Assembly: GCA_031553935.1 (NCBI GenBank)
Contig: JAVBKS010000022.1
Span: 1-64,000, forward strand
Reading direction: 5' to 3'
Length of the DNA stretch: 64,000 nt
Source of the DNA: JAISDD01 sp031553935
GTDB lineage: Bacteria > Bacillota > Syntrophomonadia > Syntrophomonadales > Syntrophomonadaceae
Positions within the stretch are counted from its first letter, which is position 1; each line of letters begins with the position of its first letter. Under the pieces are notes generated by a model. The model was not told where the DNA came from. It saw only the letters and a list, made by a program, of their open reading frames with translations, and searched no databases. Below, piece by piece: positions 25,967 to 34,297 of the stretch. Position numbers and translations under genes: made by a program.

Positions 25967-27280
25967 TTAAAGTAATGTAATTTTTTCTCTTCCTGAATTT
26001 ATACCCTTGGTTGCATTGCGAGTATCAAAGATACGTTTTGCATGGTCTACCACCAATTGATAGTCTACATCCGTATGATCAGTTAGTATTAAAACTAAAT
26101 CCGCCTTATTAAGAATTTCAGCAGATAAATCAACGGATTCCATCTCCATGCCGTGTTCACTAAATCTCGGAATCATCGGGTCATAATAACTCAAATTGGC
26201 TTTCTCTTTAGATAATAGTTTCATAACTTCGATTGATGGGGATTCACGCTCATCTTCAATATCTTTTTTATAAGCAACTCCTAACACTAGTATATTAGCA
26301 TTGGCAGAAGCAATCCCTGCGTGCCCCAAAATTCTAAGCGCCTTATCACGGACAAACTCAGGCATTTTCCGATTTATCTCACCAGCAAGATTAATAAAAT
26401 GAGTATTAAAATTAAATTCTTTAGCTTTCCATTCAAGATAATGTGGATCGAGCGGTATGCAGTGGCCTCCGACGCCTGGCCCAGGGTAGAATGGCATAAT
26501 ACCAAATGGTTTACTATAGGAGCCATCTAGAACTTCCCATACATTAAGTTCCATTCGATCACAAAGCATTGTGATCTCATTTACTAGGGCAATATTTACC
26601 GCCCTAAAAGTATTTTCGAATACTTTAGTAAGTTCTGCAGCTTTCGCTGAAGAAACGGCCACAACCTTATCTATGGTTTGCTTGTAGAATTCGTAAGCTA
26701 CTTCCAAAGAGTCTTTGCCAACTCCACCAACAACCTTAGTAGTATTTTTTGTAGTGTAGCGCTGGTTACCGGGATCCACTCTCTCTGGTGAGTGTGCTAA
26801 GAAATAGTCTATTTCAACTGCTAAGCCAGATTTTTTTAAGATCGGCAGCATAATTTCTTCAGTTGTTCCCGGGTAAGTAGTTGATTCTAAGGTTACCAAT
26901 TGCCCTGCACGCAAATATGGAGTGATAGCTTCTGTAACTGCTTCTATGTACTGCAAATCTGGAGCTAAATTAATATTAAGCGGTGTTGGTACTGCAATAA
27001 CAATAACATCCATTAAAGGTACCGACGAAAAATCCATGTATGCTTTTATTAAACCTTTTTGGACAATATCGTGTAACTCTTCATCATTAACATCCAATAT
27101 ATAATTTTTGCCCTGCTGCAACATCGAAACCCTTTCAGGATTGCGGTCAATTCCGATTACCGTATATCCAACCTTGGCTTTCTCAACTGCAAAAGGTAAT
27201 CCTACATAACCCAGACCTATTACCCCTACAATCGCACTATGATCATTAATTTTCTGTAGTAATCCAGCTTTTGGATTCAT
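25967..27280 (-). CDS. wbpA: UDP-N-acetylglucosamine 6-dehydrogenase, WbpA type
   Basis: A 437-residue nucleotide-sugar dehydrogenase that oxidises UDP-GlcNAc at C6 to the uronic acid. VIGLGYVGLPFAVEKA binds NAD; LESTTYPGTTEE is typical of the WbpA/WlbA-pathway members; FYPGPGVGGHCIPLDPHYL contains the catalytic cysteine. The C-terminal domain has GVAYKKDIEDERESPSIEVM. It begins the four-gene set for the di-N-acetylated uronic acid. It could instead act on UDP-ManNAc, but the neighbours favour UDP-GlcNAc. Confidence 0.88.
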   Translation of the reverse strand: MNPKAGLLQKINDHSAIVGVIGLGYVGLPFAVEKAKVGYTVIGIDRNPERVSMLQQGKNYILDVNDEELHDIVQKGLIKAYMDFSSVPLMDVIVIAVPTPLNINLAPDLQYIEAVTEAITPYLRAGQLVTLESTTYPGTTEEIMLPILKKSGLAVEIDYFLAHSPERVDPGNQRYTTKNTTKVVGGVGKDSLEVAYEFYKQTIDKVVAVSSAKAAELTKVFENTFRAVNIALVNEITMLCDRMELNVWEVLDGSYSKPFGIMPFYPGPGVGGHCIPLDPHYLEWKAKEFNFNTHFINLAGEINRKMPEFVRDKALRILGHAGIASANANILVLGVAYKKDIEDERESPSIEVMKLLSKEKANLSYYDPMIPRFSEHGMEMESVDLSAEILNKADLVLILTDHTDVDYQLVVDHAKRIFDTRNATKGINSGREKITLL

Positions 27281-27317
27281 ATTATGTATTCCACTCCTTA
27301 TATTATTAAACAGATTA

Positions 27318-29153
27318 TCAAACTGCTATGGTTCTTTCTCCTTGGTATTCAGGAATTAATGTTATTATGAGATTAATAATTTCATTTTGACTGATTTGCT
27401 TTTGCTTGGTTATATTAATGACCGTTGAACCTATATTAACATAGTTGCTGTCAATTTCTTTTCGAGAGATGAAAATTCTTTGATGCTTAGTCGCGGCCAT
27501 TTCTTCTTTGTCAGTAAAAAGTTCTTCAAACAGCTTCTCACCTGGCCTAATTCCAGAGTAGATTATCTCTATTTCAGTACCTGGTTCAAATCCAGCTAAG
27601 CGTATTAGGTCCTTAGCAAGATCCTCAATCACAACCGGTTCACCCATATCTAGAACAAATATTTCGCCACCTTCCGCCATTGCTCCTGCTTGAATCATTA
27701 ATTGGACTGCTTCGGGAATGGTCATAAAATACCTCTTCATTTCAGGATGAGTAATCGTTACCGGCCCTCCGGAATTAATCTGCCTCATAAATATTGGTAT
27801 AACACTACCTCTGCTGCCTAGAACATTTCCGAATCTCACCGAGGCAAACTTGGTATCGCTGATTCTATTGATATCCTTAACTATTAATTCAGCGATTCTC
27901 TTACTTGCTCCCATAATGCTGGTTGGATTTACTGCTTTATCAGTAGATACTTGAATAAATGTCTGCACTTTATACTTATCAGCCAAATCGGCAACATTTC
28001 TGGTACCAATAATATTGTTGGTAAAAGCCTCTTCCGGGTATCTTTCCATCATCGGTACATGCTTGAATGCAGCTGCGTGAAATACCAGCTGTGGTCTATA
28101 ATTAATGAAAACAGACTCCATTTTGCTATAGTCTCTGATGTCAGCAAGAACAGGGATCACTGGGGCTGTATTTTTACTCACTAGCTCAATTTCGATTTCA
28201 TACAGATTGTTTTCGCTACTATCTAGAAGTATTAGCTGCCTTGGTGAAAAATTTGCTAATTGCCTGCACAGCTCTGATCCTATTGATCCGCCTGCTCCGG
28301 TTACTAACACGGTTTTGTTCCCCACATATTTTGCCATCTCATCTAAATCAACTTGCACCGCTTCTCTTCTAAGTAAATCTTCCATCTGAATATCTCTAAG
28401 ACTATGCACGAGCCCCTTTTTGCTGAGATCATATATACCCGGCAAAATCCGTATCCGTGCCGATGTTTGCTTACATGTTTCTATTATCTCTCGCAGTTCC
28501 TTGCCGGTTATTGAAGGCATTGCGATGATTATTTCGTCAATATGAAGATCAATTACTAACCCAGGTATCTTCGCGCAATTGCCTAGAACAGGTATTCCGC
28601 CTAAGATCATATTGTTTTTCGACGGATCATCATCAACAAGTCCAATAACTTTCATCTTCAGCTGTGGATTGTTATGCATCTCTCGCACCAGAACTGCGCC
28701 GGCATCGCCAGCTCCGACTATTAATACCCAATGACTATGCTTTGATTCCCTCAAGTGCAAATAGTAGTCATGGGCGAAGCGCCAAAACAAACGCGGAATT
28801 CCGACAAATATTGTCATAAACACCCAGGCAATAATATAAATGCTTAGCGGATATTCAAGCAAAGAAAACAATTGCGTAATCAATACTATCAGAAGACAGC
28901 TAATTGTTGTTGACTTTACAATCAGCAATAACTCATCAAGACTTGCGTATTCCCATATACGATGATATAACTTGCTTATAATAAAAACTAAGAGGGGAAT
29001 AAATGTGCATATCGGCACCATATGCAGTGCCCCGGTTTCTAATACCGCTGGTATTTGGCCTTCGTATTTAAGTAATAGTGCTATAATAAAAGCTAAGTTA
29101 ACTGAAACAGCATCTATAATTAGTAAGATTACTGCTCTTCGTATGCTGCTCAA
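27318..29153 (-). CDS. Membrane nucleotide-sugar 4,6-dehydratase (PglF/WbpM/CapD type)
   Basis: A 611-residue protein with four to five N-terminal membrane segments (about 1-120), a first Rossmann-like domain (VLIVGAGDAGAVLVREM) and a C-terminal SDR domain (VLVTGAGGSIGSELCRQ). The SDR active site has STDKAVNPTSIMGASKR, with Met in place of the usual Tyr of YxxxK, as in large membrane dehydratases of this group. It would make UDP-4-keto-6-deoxy-GlcNAc for the PglE-like aminotransferase. TTG 29153 has GGAGG upstream. Confidence 0.88.
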   Translation of the reverse strand: MSSIRRAVILLIIDAVSVNLAFIIALLLKYEGQIPAVLETGALHMVPICTFIPLLVFIISKLYHRIWEYASLDELLLIVKSTTISCLLIVLITQLFSLLEYPLSIYIIAWVFMTIFVGIPRLFWRFAHDYYLHLRESKHSHWVLIVGAGDAGAVLVREMHNNPQLKMKVIGLVDDDPSKNNMILGGIPVLGNCAKIPGLVIDLHIDEIIIAMPSITGKELREIIETCKQTSARIRILPGIYDLSKKGLVHSLRDIQMEDLLRREAVQVDLDEMAKYVGNKTVLVTGAGGSIGSELCRQLANFSPRQLILLDSSENNLYEIEIELVSKNTAPVIPVLADIRDYSKMESVFINYRPQLVFHAAAFKHVPMMERYPEEAFTNNIIGTRNVADLADKYKVQTFIQVSTDKAVNPTSIMGASKRIAELIVKDINRISDTKFASVRFGNVLGSRGSVIPIFMRQINSGGPVTITHPEMKRYFMTIPEAVQLMIQAGAMAEGGEIFVLDMGEPVVIEDLAKDLIRLAGFEPGTEIEIIYSGIRPGEKLFEELFTDKEEMAATKHQRIFISRKEIDSNYVNIGSTVINITKQKQISQNEIINLIITLIPEYQGERTIAV

Positions 29154-29168
29154 TTCCTTACCTCCAAA

Positions 29169-29903
29169 CTACTTCAGGTTCCCAAAAACACTCTCTGCTT
29201 CATCGATATAAGGTTCATGGTAGAACTTATTCTCACTCGTTACCTTATTGAGAATCACTCCCAGGATATTGGCATTTGCTCGCTCCAATTGCTCTATGGT
29301 CGCCTTTGCTAGTTTTGTCTTAGTAGAGGTAGCGGTAATCATCAAGATGACTCCATCAGCTTGTGAGGCCAATAGAGACGTATCCGCTACTGCCAGAACC
29401 GGAGGCGCATCAATAAATACATAATCATATTCATCTAAAACTGCCTTAAAGAAGGCCTTCGTATAAACATTTCCCAACAATTCTGAAGGGTTAGGCGGAA
29501 TCGGACCACTGGTAACAACTAAAAGATTCTCTATTACTTCTCTGTGCCCAACTTCTTCAATTGTGATCTTTTCTAATAAGCAGTTTGTAAGGCCTTGATG
29601 GTTAGGGATTCCAAATATATGATGCAAAACCGGCTTACGTAGATCACAGTCGAATAGGACTGTCTTGTTTCCCGCTAAGGCAAAGGAAACTGCAATATTT
29701 GCTATTGAAGTCGATTTTCCATCTTGGGGACTGCAGCTGGTCATTAGTATTGATCTGCAATTACCCTGAGCTGCTGCAAAACCGATATTCGTGCGTAGAG
29801 TTCTATATGCTTCTGCTACTTGAGAATTCGGGCTAATATTCGTGATCAATACATCATCATAGTATTGGTCACTAACTTTATTCTTTTTCTTATTTCGAAG
29901 CAC
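29169..29903 (-). CDS. cpsD: Bacterial tyrosine kinase, CpsD/CapB family
   Basis: A 244-residue BY-kinase catalytic subunit controlling polymer synthesis. Walker A is SPQDGKSTSIAN, Walker A' VLFDCDLRKP and Walker B VFIDAPPVLA. The C-terminal tail carries a few tyrosines (FYHEPYIDE), fewer than the clusters of well-studied family members. The frame opens at TTG 29912, too near the GGAG; GTG 29903 is better spaced. It works with the Wzz-type modulator whose gene it overlaps by 14 bases. No CpsB/Wzb-type phosphatase gene is in the window. Confidence 0.88.
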   Translation of the reverse strand: MLRNKKKNKVSDQYYDDVLITNISPNSQVAEAYRTLRTNIGFAAAQGNCRSILMTSCSPQDGKSTSIANIAVSFALAGNKTVLFDCDLRKPVLHHIFGIPNHQGLTNCLLEKITIEEVGHREVIENLLVVTSGPIPPNPSELLGNVYTKAFFKAVLDEYDYVFIDAPPVLAVADTSLLASQADGVILMITATSTKTKLAKATIEQLERANANILGVILNKVTSENKFYHEPYIDEAESVFGNLK

Positions 29904-31242
29904 TATCTTCAACTCCTTGATTCATAATGGTAGACATTGCAAGTTTTGGCATAACTCCGATTACCGGTAGTCCCAATCTATTTTCTATATCCTCAGGAGT
30001 TTTTAACGTATTGTCATAGAGCTCAATTACAAATGCAAGCATTGTAAATGATACAAACCCCAACACGATTGACAATGCAATATTTAGTTTTTTATTCGGT
30101 TTTACCGGAGAGGTAGGTACAGAAGCTTCTGAAAGCACTACTATGCTTGTATCACCAAAATCAATTGACTTCGTAATCTGGGTCTCCATACTTTTCTTCC
30201 CGAGTGTATCTGAGGTTTCTTGTAATCGATTTAATTCTCTTTGAAAAGTTTCTTGTTGAGTTCGTTTGCCAGTTAATTCTGCTTGTAATTGGGCAACTTC
30301 CGGATCAAGTTTGTTTACAAGTGTTACTAATGAATCATATTCTCCTTGCTTTTCGGCTAAGGTCGCTTTGCGATTGGCAATCTGCTCCGAAAGTGTTAAA
30401 TAAACCCTATTGGTCTCTTGAGCTTCTTCTGTTGATCCACTATAATTCTTTCTTTCGATAGTATTGAATTGCGGCGTTTCCGACAATTCTTTCTGCATTA
30501 TTTCCAACCCATTATTAAGTTGCTTAATCTCCACCTCAATCATTTGCAGCCTGGCATCATATTTAATTAAGTCCGCCGATTTACTCTTGAGTTCAACATC
30601 AAGAATTGCTACCCCCCGAGGTTGGCTTTGGAAATCTTGCATTGCTGCATTTGCTTTCGCCAACTCCGCATCGGTTTTTTCTTTTTGCTGATCTAAAAAT
30701 GTTACTGATCTTGCCAGTTGCTCTTGATTTTGCTCAGTAGTCATTTTAAGATATTCTGCCGTGATTGTGTTGGCAATTTCCGCCACCATTGTTTGATTAG
30801 TGTGATTAACTACAATATCTATTAGATTCGTATCCTTTAAAGCAGTTGCTGATATCATTCCTGAAAGCCCACTTACATTAGTTCCACCCTGACCTAGTTT
30901 CTCACCAACTCTTTTTAACAGGGTCGGACTCTTAAGTTGATTAACATAAGTATTCATCGTCCACACAGGAATACTCGTCACATTATTTACAACTGTTTCT
31001 AGATTACCGCTGAATGACGGCCTTGTTCCCAGTGTTTGGGAGGCTTGATTTATCATTATCGTTGTTTTAGCCTGATACACTGGAGTCACGAAATATGTAG
31101 TAACTAGCCACACTGTTACTACAGTAAGCACTGTCATAATAATTATGAGTGTACTCCATTTCCTCAAAATATAGAATATCTCATTGAGATCTATGCTCAC
31201 TTCATCTTCATTAGTCTTAGTGTTGAAATTATTCTGAGACAA
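29890..31242 (-). CDS. Chain-length/kinase modulator, Wzz/CapA family
   Basis: A 450-residue Wzz-domain protein with an N-terminal membrane segment (about residues 33-52), a long coiled-coil-rich extracytoplasmic region (about 170-370), the proline-rich ASVPTSPVKPNKKLN motif and a second membrane segment (about 388-410). It sets polymer length and activates the CpsD-type kinase. The start is TTG 31242 behind AAGGAG with a 7-base spacer. It is the first gene of the minus-strand polysaccharide operon; I found no convincing promoter in the 212 bases upstream. Confidence 0.9.
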   Translation of the reverse strand: MSQNNFNTKTNEDEVSIDLNEIFYILRKWSTLIIIMTVLTVVTVWLVTTYFVTPVYQAKTTIMINQASQTLGTRPSFSGNLETVVNNVTSIPVWTMNTYVNQLKSPTLLKRVGEKLGQGGTNVSGLSGMISATALKDTNLIDIVVNHTNQTMVAEIANTITAEYLKMTTEQNQEQLARSVTFLDQQKEKTDAELAKANAAMQDFQSQPRGVAILDVELKSKSADLIKYDARLQMIEVEIKQLNNGLEIMQKELSETPQFNTIERKNYSGSTEEAQETNRVYLTLSEQIANRKATLAEKQGEYDSLVTLVNKLDPEVAQLQAELTGKRTQQETFQRELNRLQETSDTLGKKSMETQITKSIDFGDTSIVVLSEASVPTSPVKPNKKLNIALSIVLGFVSFTMLAFVIELYDNTLKTPEDIENRLGLPVIGVMPKLAMSTIMNQGVEDSASK

Positions 31243-31454
31243 TTCGTTTCTCCTTCCTAATCCAGTTAACCCATAAAATAATATCGTATATTATTCAAAA
31301 CTGTAGAGTATTTTTCAATTGTATTCGCTTGCGTTAACTTGCCTTATCAAAATATCAAATTTAAAATTTCTACAACTTAGATCATAATTCCTGCAACTAT
31401 TGAAATATTTTATGGATTATTGTCCTATAAAACGAAATATTGGCAATAATTTCC

Positions 31455-31952
31455 TTATATTTGTCTAAGCATATCTCTTCTTCTTTTCCGTAATTTTATT
31501 CCTAACGCCACATTAGCAAATATCAGAAAACCAATGAGGTCAACGAATACATCTTCAATAATACCCGTTCTGCCCCCGGTTGAACTTTGCATGTATTCGT
31601 CCAAACATGCCACCAGAAATAACAGCCCGCCGCTGAATAGAACCGCATATGTTATCTTGAATCTGAATTCCGAAAACATAATTATCAGACTCAGTCCAAA
31701 TATCCCATATAGAATTACATGGGCTGCCTTTCTCAGCATAAATTGGATAAACCTGGTTGTGTCTGCTCTGTTATCTATAACCCTATTGTGATATATAAAC
31801 TTCATATGTGGCATATCTCTAACTAAGGACAAAACCTGGGGGTACTTATTAATAACAGGTGCAAGATCCTGCTTATCAGAGGTTTGATTGGAAAATATAG
31901 TTATCGCAATTAATAGAAGTAATGGCGAGAGTACTCTCAGATCAAGTTTCAT
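31455..31952 (-). CDS. VanZ-family membrane protein
   Basis: A 165-residue protein with four predicted membrane segments. FIQFMLRKAAHVILYGIFG and DEYMQSSTGGRTGIIEDVFVD are the VanZ-family signature. VanZ proteins alter glycopeptide sensitivity in some Gram-positives, but most members, including those near polysaccharide genes, have no known role. It precedes the wzz/cpsD operon and follows an unknown membrane-anchored protein gene. Confidence 0.85.
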   Translation of the reverse strand: MKLDLRVLSPLLLLIAITIFSNQTSDKQDLAPVINKYPQVLSLVRDMPHMKFIYHNRVIDNRADTTRFIQFMLRKAAHVILYGIFGLSLIIMFSEFRFKITYAVLFSGGLLFLVACLDEYMQSSTGGRTGIIEDVFVDLIGFLIFANVALGIKLRKRRRDMLRQI

Positions 31953-31977
31953 AAAACATTCCTTACTGGCTTATCGG

Positions 31978-32532
31978 TTATAGTGAGATATTCTTGCCAT
32001 ATTTGCTGCCCATTTCTTTTAAGGCTTCCAAGTCCTCTGGGGTTAACCTGGATTGAAGAAGTTCCTTGGCTTTCTTGACTTCTTCTGGATCCTTTTTGGG
32101 ACTGTTGCCAACTTTGTATAACCAGTTTATTTCTTGCATACTCAGGCGCTTCATTAATATTGCTCCAGCTGAGAGCATGTCTTTCTTTTCTACTGGCTTT
32201 TGGACGCTCTCATTTATTTGCTGCACTGCTTGTTCTTTTTCAGCTTCTGTCATATTTTCTAGTGGCGGCAGTTCAGCAGAATTGGAGGATAAGATTCCGG
32301 TTGAGCTAGGATTATTCTTATTGCCAGTATTTGTACCCGCAACATTATTGCTGCCAATTGGCTGGTTAGTTCCGCTTTGTTGTTGCTCGACTTGCTCAAC
32401 CAAGTCATAGAGCATTGCCATTTTATCAAAATTCTCAGTTGCTGTTGTGAGCATTTTATTAATAAACAAACCGCCAAACAATAAGAGATTAATTGATACT
32501 CCGATGATGATAAACAGCTTAGTCCTACTCAT
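31978..32532 (-). CDS. Membrane-anchored protein of unknown function
   Basis: A 184-residue protein I do not recognise. It has one N-terminal membrane segment (about 7-27), a short helical stretch with QQQ, a low-complexity Asn/Gly/Thr/Ser linker (about 52-85), and a charged, probably helical C-terminal region (MTEAEKEQAVQQINE, then LTPEDLEALKEMGS). The layout suggests an extracytoplasmic domain on a flexible stalk. ATG 32532 has GGGGGTG upstream. It lies between an S-layer-homology gene and the VanZ gene and is probably part of an envelope group. Confidence 0.75.
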   Translation of the reverse strand: MSRTKLFIIIGVSINLLLFGGLFINKMLTTATENFDKMAMLYDLVEQVEQQQSGTNQPIGSNNVAGTNTGNKNNPSSTGILSSNSAELPPLENMTEAEKEQAVQQINESVQKPVEKKDMLSAGAILMKRLSMQEINWLYKVGNSPKKDPEEVKKAKELLQSRLTPEDLEALKEMGSKYGKNISL

Positions 32533-32566
32533 CTATTGGCACCCCCTTGCTAATAACAAACATTTA

Positions 32567-34141
32567 CTATTTTATGTTGCAGCGCACCAACATTGCTACT
32601 GCTTCTGCTCTGGTAGCATAATCCCTAGGGTCGAAGTTACCATTAGTCCTACCATTAATTATCCCAAGGCCTGACATAATACTTACCGATGGCTGTGCCC
32701 ATACTGCTATATCGTCTTTATCCTTAAATCTTTCTAAATTATTAGTTGTGGATTGCGAACTCATATTAATGCCTTTGTATTTCAGGGCTCTGTCCAGCAT
32801 TACGGCCATTTGTTCTCTGGTTATGTTACTTTCCGGTTCCATTTTACTTGGGCTTAAGCCGCTAATAAGACCAATATTTACGGCCCTTTGCAAGCTATCA
32901 TAGTACCAGGAACCCTTTACAACATCTTGATGCTTTAGGACTACTCCATAAGCTGGTGGAATTTCTAAGGCTCTAACTAGAATGGCAGCAAATTCTGCTC
33001 GCTTTATACTACGGTCAGGGGCGAAGATACTTGCACTAATACCACTTATCCATCCCCATTCAGAAACTTGCCTAATATCTTGCTCTGCCCAATGTCCTAT
33101 TATATCAGTGAATCTCGAACTATTAACTGGATTTTGTTTAGCTAATTCGGCGACAACAGTAAATTTGCCCAATTCCTGACTTGATGACAATAGGCTATAG
33201 TTGTTTACATTAGAAGAAGACTCCTTAATTTCCCATTTTTTGGACATTTCGTTAAATGCAAATACTGAAAGTGTTTTTTCATTTACACCCCTAAGACTGT
33301 CTGGGTTATAAAAGATGCTTACATTTGCAGCCTTCAATAGACTTACTGCTTTATTGTCTTTGTCTTTAATTGTAATATCGACGAACGGACTTATGACCCT
33401 TTGTTCAGTTATTACTTTGAAGTTCTGGTCTTGGCTTGCGCCTGCAACAGTAATTGTCAAATAGTTGCCATTGGCAATCTTGGGTATTGCCAGCTCTGGA
33501 AAGGTTATTACTGCTAGTCCGAATTTTAATTCTAGAACTTTCGCGGCATCATTGATCTTATTAATAGCAGTGTCTAGTAATGTAAAAGAGGATCCGGTTG
33601 TCATTAATTTGATCACTGTTGAACCTGAGCGTATTTGTTTATCAACTTCATCAATTTCCTGGTTGTTCGAATCAGATCCGCCCTTGGGTGAATTCTCGGT
33701 ATTTTTTGGCGGCTCAGGTTTGCCTAAAACAATGGCTTTTACGGAATTGTATATAGGTACGAGTTCGGAAGGAAATACTTCGTTTCGTAAGTCAGAAACA
33801 ATGTTCGGAAAAGTAGCGCCTATAATTATTGCTAAATCCATATGATCAGCTACATTATCTTTAAGTGCTGCGAGCATAATTACATCGAAATTATTTTCAT
33901 TTATACCCTTAGCAGTCGCGTCCGCTTCAATATCCGTTAAGAAAGCTTTTATCTGAGCTTCAGTTGCCCCAGCAGCTCTAAGCTCATTGATAAAACCGGG
34001 ATAATCATTCACTAATACATCATAACTAGTTCTTGTTGCCGCCTTTAGTGGTTCTATGTATGTTGATAACAATGACATTATCATTGCCAAAATCAGCGCG
34101 AATCCCAAAAATCGTCTAAAGTGTTTTAATCGTAGAGACAT
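32567..34141 (-). CDS. S-layer-homology-domain protein
   Basis: A 524-residue exported protein. A signal peptide covers about residues 1-33. An N-terminal helical region (about 40-140) is followed by a beta-rich middle. The last ~170 residues form SLH repeats, with FTDIIGHWAEQDIRQ, FAPDRSIKRAEFAAILVRAL, LEPESNITREQMAV-like and FDPRDYATRAEAVAMLVR segments. SLH domains bind secondary cell-wall polysaccharide, often pyruvylated, so the pyruvyl transferase in the neighbouring operon may be relevant. ATG 34141 has AAAGGGAAAAGG upstream. Confidence 0.88.
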   Translation of the reverse strand: MSLRLKHFRRFLGFALILAMIMSLLSTYIEPLKAATRTSYDVLVNDYPGFINELRAAGATEAQIKAFLTDIEADATAKGINENNFDVIMLAALKDNVADHMDLAIIIGATFPNIVSDLRNEVFPSELVPIYNSVKAIVLGKPEPPKNTENSPKGGSDSNNQEIDEVDKQIRSGSTVIKLMTTGSSFTLLDTAINKINDAAKVLELKFGLAVITFPELAIPKIANGNYLTITVAGASQDQNFKVITEQRVISPFVDITIKDKDNKAVSLLKAANVSIFYNPDSLRGVNEKTLSVFAFNEMSKKWEIKESSSNVNNYSLLSSSQELGKFTVVAELAKQNPVNSSRFTDIIGHWAEQDIRQVSEWGWISGISASIFAPDRSIKRAEFAAILVRALEIPPAYGVVLKHQDVVKGSWYYDSLQRAVNIGLISGLSPSKMEPESNITREQMAVMLDRALKYKGINMSSQSTTNNLERFKDKDDIAVWAQPSVSIMSGLGIINGRTNGNFDPRDYATRAEAVAMLVRCNIK

Positions 34142-34232
34142 ATTACCTTTTCCCTTTCAGTCAATTCAATCTTAACAAACCAATAATAGTTTATCATAAT
34201 CTAGCTGGGAAAAGAACCGCTATTAAATTTAA

Positions 34233-34268
34233 TAGCCTCCCTCATTAGTAAACTATCAAGGGAGGCTA
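34233..34268 (-). terminator. Strong inverted repeat between the two SLH genes
   Basis: TAGCCTCCCT at 34233-34242 pairs perfectly with AGGGAGGCTA at 34259-34268, downstream of the larger SLH gene on the minus strand. The exit sequence is TTAAATTTAATAGC rather than a clean T run, and it overlaps an 18-base perfect palindrome at 34219-34236. It is probably a terminator or an RNA 3'-end stabiliser. Confidence 0.55.
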
Positions 34269-34297
34269 AAAATCAACTATTTAATTCTTAAGGCTTA

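Noticed and set aside
31243..31454. TTGAAA/TAATAT promoter upstream of the polysaccharide operon (31288-31318)
   Set aside because: The spacer is 19 bases in a very AT-rich region, so the match is not convincing.
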